Below, piece by piece: positions 29,577 through 39,300 of a stretch of DNA of 64,000 bases. Numbering within the stretch: the first letter of the stretch is position 1; every line of letters begins with the position of its first letter. The stretch comes from Ascoidea rubescens DSM 1968 (lineage: Eukaryota; Ascomycota; Saccharomycetes; Ascoideales; Ascoideaceae): NCBI RefSeq assembly GCF_001661345.1, contig NW_017962914.1, positions 832,439 to 896,438 of the forward strand, in the 5' to 3' direction. The notes beneath the pieces were generated by a model. That model was given only the letters and a program-made list of their open reading frames with translations, searched no databases and was not told the DNA's origin. The position numbers and the translations under genes are program-made.

Positions 29577-32500
29577 ATGCGTAGACTCACCATGGAACTC
29601 AACGACGTCGAGGAGCTCACTGAGCTAGTTCTCCAGCACGACTTTGATGTGTCGCCTGGCGACTTGGAGTTGTTGCAGATGCGATACTACGGCAGCTGGC
29701 CCATCAACAACTACAGCTCCACCAACACCCTCATATCCAACTTGAATCAGATTATTCTTATCGACTACGACATCTACACTGTTACTCAGAATAACCTCAA
29801 CCAGTTCGATCCCCACGACCACTTGTTTTCCCTTTCCAATGCTGATAAAGACGTCAATTTTGCTTTGCTAGACAACAACAATACTGCTGATGTCATCTCC
29901 TTGCTAATTCCCTCCAGCGACAATTCCAACACTTTGATACTCAATCTAATCAAGAAAATACACTTGCTCCTAATTTCTGCAAACAATTTGTCCAATTTTG
30001 AGATCATCAGTCTCAACCTCTCAAGAGCTTATTTGTACTACTTGAACAAAGATTTCAAGCACTCGGTGAATTTGCTAGAAAAAATTAACATTGGTCTTAA
30101 TATTGACAAAAAAAATAAACAGAACAAAAATATCAATAGCGACCATATCCTCTACAACTATCTACAATATCTAAACTTGAAAAAACTTGCAATCATACTC
30201 ATGTCCTCATACCATTATTATCTAAAACTAAACAAATCAAATATCTTGAATAAACACCAACTTCAAGAATTATTATCTCTCATATCTTCTTTCTTTAACC
30301 AAAATTATTTTCTCATAAACCACTTGCCCATTTCCTCAAACTTGTTATCAAAACTCTGGCTATCCCTAATCTACTCAATTTACTCCAACTTGATATTCAA
30401 TTTCTTGAGTTTATCACCAAAAAAGTTTTCTTTCTCTTACCTATCCAAATTCATTAAAAACAACTTGATCCTAATTGACTTCTCAAACTATCTATTCATT
30501 TACAAGAAAAATCTTATAAACTTTCACGAGTTCAAATCTCAATTTAACGGCAGTTTTTTAAACCAAATTTTGTTTCAAAACTTCAATTCAATTCAATTTC
30601 CTTACGCCATTGACTCAAATAAAATCAACTCAAAAATCCAAAATTTCATAGACTCTTTAACCAACGTCTATAAATTTAATTACACAAACTTAATTAACCC
30701 ATACTATAAAAATGACTCGATCCTACTAAATAACTTGAATATCAACGATATCCATTCCTCTATATTAATCAACTCTCCCTCTTATAAAAAATTCTCCTCA
30801 TTATTAAACAACTCCTTTCTACAAGATTTGATTAAACAAAATTTATCAAAAACTTATCAATCCACTAAATTATTAAATAACCTTATCTTCCTAAAAATCT
30901 ATAATCAAAATAACCAAATCGATCAAAACGATAATCAAAATGGTCAAAATGATCAAACTCAAAACCAAACTCAAACTGATGATGATAATAATAATAATAA
31001 TAAAAATCCTTCCTCTGTAACTCAATTGCAAAACTTAAATGAATTGATCCATATATTCAAGACTTACTCATTCTATATAAATAAACATTTATCTATCAAT
31101 CATAACATTTTTGAAAATCAAAACGAAAACGAAAATTATTACAATGCTAATAACCCTAATAATATCCAAATCAACGTCAATGGTGAATCCAATTCAATTG
31201 CTGTTTCAGAAAATTCAATCACTTCAAAAGAAGCTATTGAATTTGATTTGTTATCCTACTTGGAAATTTACTCTATTTTCCTAATTTATCTAATTGATAA
31301 CATCATCCCAACCTCTTTATCATACGCTTACACTCTAAACACTAAAAGCTCCTTGGAAATCGATGATTTCTCAATCAACAAAGAATATCTATCATTATTA
31401 AATAATGACTTGTTCAACTTAATTGATGACACTCTTTTGTTCCTTAAAAAAATTATTCTCAAAGTTGAAAAATTATCAAACATTAATTTAACAACCATCA
31501 GTGACATCAGTAACAGCGTTAATGACGATAATGATATTTATAATGAAAATTTCGATATAATTTCAATAATCAACGACAATTATTCAAACGAAAAAATCGT
31601 ATCTTCTTCGAACTTAAACACATTATTATCTCAAGCATATTATTCAATTTCAAAAACTGAAATCTTTAAACTTAAATACATGAAAAACTATATTAATGAT
31701 AATGGTAGCTCAATTTTATCAAATTCCCTATCAATGTATAATACCACTAATAATACTAACAGCAACAGCAACAGCAACAACAACACAAACAATCTATCAC
31801 TTACTGAAACCATTTCTTTTACTGGTTTTGGTAACATCATTGAAAAAAATTTCAAGTTAAATACTGATCATAATAACAAATCAGTCAACTCATCTTTTAA
31901 ATCATCCTCAATAATTTATAAAAAATTAGATAAGGTTTTAAAAACATACTTTTTAAAAACCCTAATTTTAAACGATTATAATAATCTTGAATATTACTTT
32001 GATTATGCCTTGTTATCTTCAAAATTATTTCAGTATAATATCTCAATACAATTATTGAAAAAAATCTTAATCAAAAATCAATGGTACTTAAAAAGTTGGA
32101 ATCTATTAATAATTTTAGTTTCCTCATTAGAATCTAGATCTTCACTTAGCTATACTACCAAAAATAATTCTGATATTAAAAATTACTTGCTTGATGAGAT
32201 CAGCTCTAATGATGAAATGATCAAATCAATTCAAACAATCCATAAAGCCAAGGATTTAATTAAATACTACTTAGACTTTAAGTTAAAATTAAACAATTCT
32301 ATAAACAATAAAAATGATTATTCAAACGTCTCAGATGAAATGAAATATGATATAATTCAAATTTATATAACAGAATTGTTTGTTTTAGAAAGAAAAGTTG
32401 GTGTTGAAAAATCATTTGAAAAAGCTCCTAAATTGTTTGAGTTGTTTAATCAATTTTTCGTTAGCAATGCCATTGTTGGTCACAATGTTAGCACTAACAA

Positions 32501-33917
32501 CAAAATTGAGTATTCTGGCACTAATTCACCAAAACCATCTGATAACCAATTTGATCAAGCATTACTGCCAAGTATTGATAGCCTGATAAGCCATAGTTAT
32601 GAAGATGAAAATATTAATCCAACCCCAGATAGATCTCATAAAAAAGCGGATTTAAATATTGATTCTTCGGCAACTGAACTGAGAAAAATATTTTCATTGT
32701 CAAAAATTTTGAAAAACTCAGGTTCAAATTCCCATAACAATTCTAAACCCAATGCGGGTACAAAAATAGAAAGTGAGACAGTAGAATTAAGCAAACTTGA
32801 AAAGACAATCAGTAGGTTGTCAATTGATAAACATAGAAATGGGCACCGCAGCGGTCATTTTAGTTCAATTAGAAGAGTTGCTTCAAGACACTTTGGATCA
32901 TTAAGATCATCAATTGGACCATCTTCCTCTTCTTCACCAAACTCCAAAAATGGACCTGTTAGTCCAAATGAGAGGAAATTCAATCCAAACAAAAAAGCTT
33001 TACCAGAACTTCCAAACCACAAAATTGGAAACAATAAATTGACCGCTAACAGTTTTGGATCAGGCTTTAGAAATGTAATATTACAAAGAATTTGGTTGAT
33101 AATATCTATCTTCTATTTAAAAATGAATCAATTTAAAGAATGCGAAAGCTCTATAATTGAAGCTGAGAATTTTTTCAAATCCAATGATTTAACTAGGTCG
33201 TGTTATGGATATTTATTATTAAACATTAATACAAAAGACATTGGAATAATTTTAAATAATAGGTATGAAAATAATTTCAACAAAAAAACTATAATTGACT
33301 TGATTCAAAGTAGAAAAAAGAATGCACTAAATGAATTTGAAAGTATATTAGACAGTAATCATGAGTATTTCGATGCGATAATTGGAATCTGTCAAGTCAT
33401 TCTTGAAGATACAGATGATTTAATGTTATCAAAATTAAATAACACTGAAGGAGCTAATTTTTTGGATGATAACACTTCTGGATTTGATTTTGAGGCTAGA
33501 GACGATGATACTGATGATGAATTAAATAATGATAATTATTTGGGAAAAAATAATGATATTGACCTTCTTGATTCAGATAATGACGATGAATGTTACGATT
33601 TATTGAATACTCAGTTGAGTCGTGGTAGAACTATTAGTTCAGATACCACAACAGTTAGCTTGGATTTGAAAGAATTTCACAGAGTTTTTTCATCAGCTCA
33701 AGATAAAGCAGCGGCTGTCACTAGAATAAAGGGTTTACTAGAAATTTTTGTCAACGATTACTATTATTTCAGCAATGACAAATTGTGGTATTGTTTATCA
33801 GAAATTTATAAAAAAGTCAATGACAATAGTCGGTTGGAGAATGCCTTGTGGAAGACAATTGAAATTGAAGAAAACTACTTAATCCGAGACTTGAGGTTTT
33901 TCGAAGAGATGTTTTAA
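29577..33917 (+). CDS. YPP1: Ypp1 (TTC7-like) adaptor of the Stt4 PI4-kinase complex
   Basis: 1446 residues. Ypp1 is a TPR protein that holds the PI4-kinase Stt4 at the plasma membrane with Efr3, supporting PI4P production and endocytosis. The C-terminal region identifies it. About 1160-1300 (LQRIWLIISIFYLKMNQF, then NALNEFESILDSNHEYFDAIIG) and the last 70 residues (AAAVTRIKGLLEI, then LWYCLSEIYKK, ending LRFFEEMF) follow the S. cerevisiae order VWIFAANMY, LKEFETVLYYDENNLDALVG, AAYARLKFLLE, WWYLSLIYEK and SLRYCNY. Yeast Ypp1 is 817 residues. The excess comes from Asn/Ser-rich insertions, poly-Asn and NQ repeats (~445-480), an acidic Asp/Asn stretch (~1300-1345) and a Ser-rich linker (~1060-1140). 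Start is the first ATG; Met6 at 29592 is an alternative. Confidence 0.85.
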   Translation: MRRLTMELNDVEELTELVLQHDFDVSPGDLELLQMRYYGSWPINNYSSTNTLISNLNQIILIDYDIYTVTQNNLNQFDPHDHLFSLSNADKDVNFALLDNNNTADVISLLIPSSDNSNTLILNLIKKIHLLLISANNLSNFEIISLNLSRAYLYYLNKDFKHSVNLLEKINIGLNIDKKNKQNKNINSDHILYNYLQYLNLKKLAIILMSSYHYYLKLNKSNILNKHQLQELLSLISSFFNQNYFLINHLPISSNLLSKLWLSLIYSIYSNLIFNFLSLSPKKFSFSYLSKFIKNNLILIDFSNYLFIYKKNLINFHEFKSQFNGSFLNQILFQNFNSIQFPYAIDSNKINSKIQNFIDSLTNVYKFNYTNLINPYYKNDSILLNNLNINDIHSSILINSPSYKKFSSLLNNSFLQDLIKQNLSKTYQSTKLLNNLIFLKIYNQNNQIDQNDNQNGQNDQTQNQTQTDDDNNNNNKNPSSVTQLQNLNELIHIFKTYSFYINKHLSINHNIFENQNENENYYNANNPNNIQINVNGESNSIAVSENSITSKEAIEFDLLSYLEIYSIFLIYLIDNIIPTSLSYAYTLNTKSSLEIDDFSINKEYLSLLNNDLFNLIDDTLLFLKKIILKVEKLSNINLTTISDISNSVNDDNDIYNENFDIISIINDNYSNEKIVSSSNLNTLLSQAYYSISKTEIFKLKYMKNYINDNGSSILSNSLSMYNTTNNTNSNSNSNNNTNNLSLTETISFTGFGNIIEKNFKLNTDHNNKSVNSSFKSSSIIYKKLDKVLKTYFLKTLILNDYNNLEYYFDYALLSSKLFQYNISIQLLKKILIKNQWYLKSWNLLIILVSSLESRSSLSYTTKNNSDIKNYLLDEISSNDEMIKSIQTIHKAKDLIKYYLDFKLKLNNSINNKNDYSNVSDEMKYDIIQIYITELFVLERKVGVEKSFEKAPKLFELFNQFFVSNAIVGHNVSTNNKIEYSGTNSPKPSDNQFDQALLPSIDSLISHSYEDENINPTPDRSHKKADLNIDSSATELRKIFSLSKILKNSGSNSHNNSKPNAGTKIESETVELSKLEKTISRLSIDKHRNGHRSGHFSSIRRVASRHFGSLRSSIGPSSSSSPNSKNGPVSPNERKFNPNKKALPELPNHKIGNNKLTANSFGSGFRNVILQRIWLIISIFYLKMNQFKECESSIIEAENFFKSNDLTRSCYGYLLLNINTKDIGIILNNRYENNFNKKTIIDLIQSRKKNALNEFESILDSNHEYFDAIIGICQVILEDTDDLMLSKLNNTEGANFLDDNTSGFDFEARDDDTDDELNNDNYLGKNNDIDLLDSDNDDECYDLLNTQLSRGRTISSDTTTVSLDLKEFHRVFSSAQDKAAAVTRIKGLLEIFVNDYYYFSNDKLWYCLSEIYKKVNDNSRLENALWKTIEIEENYLIRDLRFFEEMF

Positions 33918-34807
33918 TTTTAATTTTATTTTACATTTTGATTTTCACTGAAGAACTTTTGTTGTTTTCTTTTTCTTTTTTTTGTTTTTGTTTTTGTGAG
34001 TTTTCAAGTTTTAGAATTTTTAATTCTTTTTCTCATAATCTTTATATTTTTTTTATTTTTTGTTAGTTTAATCTGTAAAAATATTAAAATCTGCATGAAA
34101 TTCTTTTTACAAAAAATTTTGAATCATTTAATTTAATTTTTTATAATATATTCTTTGTTTAATGTTTCACTTTTATACTTAACTCAGACAATTGTTGCTG
34201 GTCAAAAATTGAAGCTGGGTTACATTTCCTTAAGGTGATTAGGATGTTGTAAGATTGTTCCTCGTTGGTTGGTTGATTTAAACTTGATCAACAACTCTTC
34301 TGGAAGATTTACTGTTGCGAATACTCTTAAACAGTTTAATCAATTTTAAAATTTAAGTAATTCATGTATTAAAGCTATAATAAATAAAGATAAGGCAAAA
34401 AAAAATTGGGCATGCAATGTTTTGGGTTTATTTTCATAGCTTTAATCAGTCGCAGTATCTTGAATATTGATTTTTCTGTTTTGAGTGAAAAATGTTTTTA
34501 TGATAATTTTGTTTTCATCATCTATATTAATACTAAATTTATTTGATTTTCGTAATAATAATATAATAATAAATATAATGATAAGTTAGGAACTCTATTA
34601 GAATATCTGAGACTGTATTTTTTTAAAGTTTCTCTTGTAGCAACACTTAAAAACGGTTCGTCGAAAAAATAAGCAAAATATTTGTAAAGGAAAGACTTCA
34701 ACAATTCACTAGGTTCAACCTTTTATATCATAAAAAAACAGCTAAATAGGATATCGCAAATGAAATCTAATGTTCATTCACTCCGGAATGATAATAAATG
34801 TCTTTAA
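33918..34807. other. Intergenic, downstream of YPP1
   Basis: AT-rich sequence with T-rich runs just after the YPP1 stop (33960-34080), consistent with its terminator. A 60-codon minus-strand frame (34522-34704) has no family support. No RNA gene is recognised. Confidence 0.5.
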
Positions 34808-34839
34808 AATCCTTTTCATCGAAGATCCTTTTCATCGAA
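34808..34839. repeat. 16-bp tandem duplication
   Basis: Two copies of a 16-base unit (core ATCCTTTTCATCGAA) sit back to back, differing only in the first base. The pair lies across the 3' end of the small membrane-protein frame. Sixteen is not a multiple of three, so the duplication changes the reading frame there. Confidence 0.8.
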
Positions 34840-35184
34840 AATCATTTCTATTGTGATTTTTCTTTTGCGATAAAGAAAACGAGTCAAAAAGTCAATTATT
34901 GGACCTGGAATTATAAATATGGATAAAAAAAGGAGCCAAAATAAATTGATTTGATATCTTTTAATAAATAGTGTGGTGATCTGTGTATTGTATAATAGAT
35001 TTTGTGTTAATAGATATTTTGCATCGAGACTTAAATATTTTGTACAAAGTTTATATGCAAAGTAGGCTGCCGTTAACGATAGTGTAGCGATAATAAAATT
35101 TTCACAATTAAATAATGTTGAGTTGTTTTCAACTAGATTTGGACTGATGTTGATGATTGTCCCTTCATTGAAAATGTTTTCCAT
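34816..35184 (-). CDS. Small membrane protein of unknown function, 3' end altered by a duplication
   Basis: A 122-codon frame from an ATG. It has a hydrophobic segment near 30-46 (FIIATLSLTAAYFAYKL) and a longer one near 80-103 (INLFWLLFLSIFIIPGPII), followed by basic FLYRKRK, as in a two-pass membrane protein. It ends EMIFDEKDLR just inside a 16-bp tandem duplication. In the second copy's frame the text goes on as FDEKDFKDIYYHSGVNEH to a stop at 34767, which may be the ancestral C-terminus. I do not recognise the family. AT-rich chance frames of this size are possible, so confidence is moderate. Confidence 0.4.
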   Translation of the reverse strand: MENIFNEGTIINISPNLVENNSTLFNCENFIIATLSLTAAYFAYKLCTKYLSLDAKYLLTQNLLYNTQITTLFIKRYQINLFWLLFLSIFIIPGPIIDFLTRFLYRKRKITIEMIFDEKDLR

Positions 35185-35592
35185 AATTCTATCAGTATAA
35201 TCAATTGTTGGTAAAAAAAGACTGGTTTTTTGAAAAACCGGTATAATATTGATGAATGTGGCAATGATCCTTTGATGATAAAAACAATTAAAGAATTCTG
35301 GAAATGAGCTGCTTTATATCGTTTTATATTGTTTTGTTGGATTATATTTTGTTTGGCCACTTGCATTGCTCAAAAAGAAATCAATTACAAAGCTGATATA
35401 CACCATGTATGCCCATGCTGTTATACGTGTAAATATGCATATTTACATATACGCAATCTCAAAACACGTGACTATATCTTAAATATCAGGTGATTATTAT
35501 ATGCTGTTCCCAATTGGGATTACTCCACAGAAGCACCAAAAGCAGTAGAAGCAGCAAAAGCAGCAAAAGCAGAAGCAGCAGACACAGACACC
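35185..35592. other. Promoter region upstream of POP5
   Basis: AT-rich up to ~35520, with CACGTG near 35466, a possible bHLH (Cbf1/Pho4-type) site. The 65 bases before the POP5 ATG are a run of AGCAG/AAGCAG units (35530-35590), probably 5'UTR. Similar CAG-like tracts lie upstream of other genes here. Confidence 0.5.
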
Positions 35593-36108
35593 ATGGTGAG
35601 ACTCAAGAACCGATACATATTGTTTGAGATTCTCTATCCCACCACTCCCGACAACGAGCAGAAGCTCCCCAGGCCACTGAACAGCTCAGTTCCCAAAGCC
35701 AAAGACTACTCAAGGCTGAACTCGATTCTATCATTACATCGATCTTCTCCAAACGAAATCACACAAAAGGTTATATTAGATCTCATACGAAAGAGTTTGG
35801 AGGTATACTTTGGTGACTTTGGCTCTGGTGTTTCTAGTTCTACCTTGCAAATAAAATACTTCTCCAACAAAACCTCCAATGGGATAATAAAGATTTCGAG
35901 AGATTACCACAGATATGCCAATTTGTGTCTAACTCTTATCAATAACATTTTGGGCTATGATGTCATTATAAGAGTCATCAAGGTTAGTGGAACAATCAAG
36001 AAATCGGAAGAATGTTTGGTCGAAAGAAACAAGATTTACATGAAAAATCTCCTAGAAATGAATCGCAACTCTAACAGTGGAAACATAGTCACATTGTTTA
36101 ATGAATAG
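35593..36108 (+). CDS. POP5: RNase P/MRP protein subunit Pop5
   Basis: 171 residues; subunit shared by RNase P (tRNA 5' processing) and RNase MRP (rRNA processing). The start MVRLKNRYILFEILYP is almost the same as yeast Pop5 (MVRLKSRYILFEIIFP). The block LQIKYFSNKTSNGIIKISR matches LQLKYFSNKTSTGIIRCHR, and VIKVSGTIKKSEE matches VKVSGTIKKIEQ. An insertion near residues 20-40 carries two of the rare CTG codons. Yeast Pop5 is 173 residues. It runs convergently with CLU1. Confidence 0.95.
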   Translation: MVRLKNRYILFEILYPTTPDNEQKLPRPLNSSVPKAKDYSRLNSILSLHRSSPNEITQKVILDLIRKSLEVYFGDFGSGVSSSTLQIKYFSNKTSNGIIKISRDYHRYANLCLTLINNILGYDVIIRVIKVSGTIKKSEECLVERNKIYMKNLLEMNRNSNSGNIVTLFNE

Positions 36109-36367
36109 TATATTGAGACGCGTTACTATTTTATAAAAAATGGTATATACATGAAAGTAAAAGTAAAAAAAAAAAACAAACGCAAAACGAAAATAAACAT
36201 TCATTAATGAATTAGTAAAATAAATGCTAAGAAATGTGTTCAAAAATATGAAATTCATAAGGGTTCGTCAAATAAGTTAATTTTAATCATAATCATAATC
36301 ACTATATAAAGCATTATTGCAATCAAATATATTATAATATCTTGCTCATATCCTTTCTCTTCAAAAA

Positions 36368-39300
36368 CTATTTCTTTGATTTGGAGTTTTTCTTGGATGT
36401 TCTCTTACCACCACTTTTAACACCTTCGCCCTCAATGAACTTTAAAAGTTGTCCAATAGATCTATTATCGATTTTTGAGTCAGTTTTATCGTTTTTAGCT
36501 GACGAGTTTATCTTTTTAGTTAAATTTTCTATTTTCAATCTAGTAGCTTTTTCTGTCTCCTTTTGTCTTTCAGTTTCTTCCATAATTTTCCTCAATTCTC
36601 TTTCTTGTTTTGTATTTAATACTAAAAATCTAGTGAAACTATCAACATTCTTCTTAGCATCAATTGTAGTTGGGTCATTTTCTCCTAATAAATCTCTAAA
36701 GGTCTTATAAGCTTCATTCATATATTTGACAGAGCTATTGATATTGTTAACTGTTGTCAAACTTAAAGCAAATTGATATTTGATCATTCCAGTCATAGTG
36801 GAATCTTTACCATTGATTTTTTCACTTAATTCTAATGCCTTAGACAACAAAGTTTTAGCTGTATCATATAACTGGACGGATTGATACATTAATGCAATAT
36901 TAGTTAATGTGGTGATTGACGCTGGATGGGTTTCATCTCCATAGATGATATTCCAATCCTTTAAAATCCTCGAATAAACTGCCAACGAATTAATGGTATT
37001 ACCATTGATGTGTTCATAATATGCCAAATTGATTAAAGCTAAAAATGTTTCGTGGAAATCAATACCCAATGTTCTTTCAGCAATAAAAATCCCCTTTCTA
37101 GAATATTCAACAGCTAATGCTGAATTTCCTAAATCAAAATAAGATTGGGCTATTAATCCATAAACTTTAGCTAATTCAGGATGAACTGTTCCATAAATTT
37201 GTTCATATAAAGAAAGCGATTCTAACAATAATGAAATACCCATGTCATGATCTTCTTTAGTGGTGTTCACACCATAAATTTTAGCACGACCAGTATCCCA
37301 GATTTCTTCAACTAATGAAGGTTTATAAACTGAATCTTTGATAATTGGAACAAATGTAACAATGTCATCAGGAATAAAGGTAGTTGTACGTTTGATAATT
37401 TCTGATGATGCTGATGCTGATGCTGAAACAGTGGATTTTTTACCTTTCTTTTTACCTTTTTTAACAGTAGCTTGCTCTTCATTGGTAAAAATTATCAATT
37501 CTTCTTCTGTTAACTTTTCAAATTCTTGAACAGTAAAAGGATAATTGAAAGATGCCCATTGAATACCAAACTTCAATGAAATTTCCCTAAATAAAGATCT
37601 AACTTTAATGACTTTTTGGTCTTCATACCATTTATCAATTTCAGATAAGTTAAATCTGAATCTTCTGTAAACTTCTTTTTCAATCAATTCAAACACAGCG
37701 TTTGGTGCCAAGAAATCAAATGATTCAAAATCAACAGTTGAAGAGTATAATGATTTAAGTTCTTCATCGATTTCAAATTTAGGTTTGGAGTTAACATTAT
37801 AACCCAAGAAGCAATTTAAGAATAAAGTAACAATTGATGGAATAATAGCAATTGGTATATTGGTAGTCAATTCACGTAAAATGTGTTTAACTGAACGAGC
37901 AATCATCTCTTGTATACATGTTTTGTAGAGAGCTTCATAAGAAGCAGTGGTGAAATAAACATTAGATTTAGGTGCCTTTGATTTCTCTTCAGTCCCTTTG
38001 GTTTCTTCTTTAGCTTCTTCCTTGGGTTCCTCATTCTTATCATTACTGTTAGACTTTTCTTTTTCTTCAGCTTCCTTCTTAGCTTTAGCAGCCTTTGCAG
38101 CCTTTGCATCCTCAATTTCTTTTTTGATTTGATCCTTTTTCTCTTCTATTTTTTTTGTTTCTTTTTCTTTATAAACAATTGCAGAATTTGCAATAGCACC
38201 AATATAACGCAAGTTAATACCTTTTTTGTGAAGTAAGCTTGTCAAGTGTTCACCATCAATAGGAGCCATAACTTCAGATGTACCAATTTCTTCCAAAAAC
38301 TCTGGAATCAAATACTTGCTGATGAATTGAGAAATTTCTCTAACGATTTGTTGATCTTGATGAAGTTCTTCTTTTTCTTTTTCCCCTAATTTTGATTCAT
38401 CGACAGTTAATGAGAAACAATCTGGATTGATAGAAATCTTACTTGGATCCAAAGTAATAGTTGGTTTTTCATTATCTTCTAATAAGTCCTTTTCAGCCTT
38501 CTTCTTTTCAAAAATCTCGGCTTCCTCTTTGATTAAAGCAGCTACTTTTCTTCTAAACCATTCTTCAACACATTCGTGTCTGACATAAGTTTCTTTGTGA
38601 GGGAAAGATTCTTTGTTGTCAGGTTTCCAATTTGATTCAATAAATTCAATATCTAATGGAGAAGTTTTGTAAAGATCAATAATGTAGTTACGATAATCAG
38701 TTCCTTTCATTCCTTTTGTTTCAAAAGAAGTGACAATTGGCACTGGTTTAACCTTATCAGCACCATCGTTAACATAAACCGAATGCTTTCTCAAATGAAA
38801 AGCTTCAGCAATTGGAGTAAATAATTCTTCAAATTTTTCGTTAGAAGAAACAGTAATACCTTCATCACTTGATCCGTATACGATTTTAGAGAAGGCTGTT
38901 TTTTCCTCGGGGCTGAGTAGTGTATCATTGTTAAAAACACCAGGAACAGGAGTTTGACAAACAACTCTTCTCCCACAGAAATCAATAATAGCAGTACATA
39001 AATGGCTAACCTTAGGATCATCTAATTTGTTAAGAACACGAACTGAATCTAAATCTTTGATAGCACAATACCTCGAGGCTTCGTTTCCACCTTTGTTAAC
39101 ATACAGATCTGATGAGTCAGTGGCTAAGGAGTAAAAGATGTTATTTCTTAAGAAAATATGTTGAGAAGGATCTTCGTTTGGGTTCATTGGAGAAATGTTG
39201 CCATTTAAGATTTCGATCGCACCTTTGGTTGCACTGAGAGTGAACTCAAAACCGATTTTGGATAATAACCTTTCTCTGAAGATTCTTTCTTGCAAATTAG

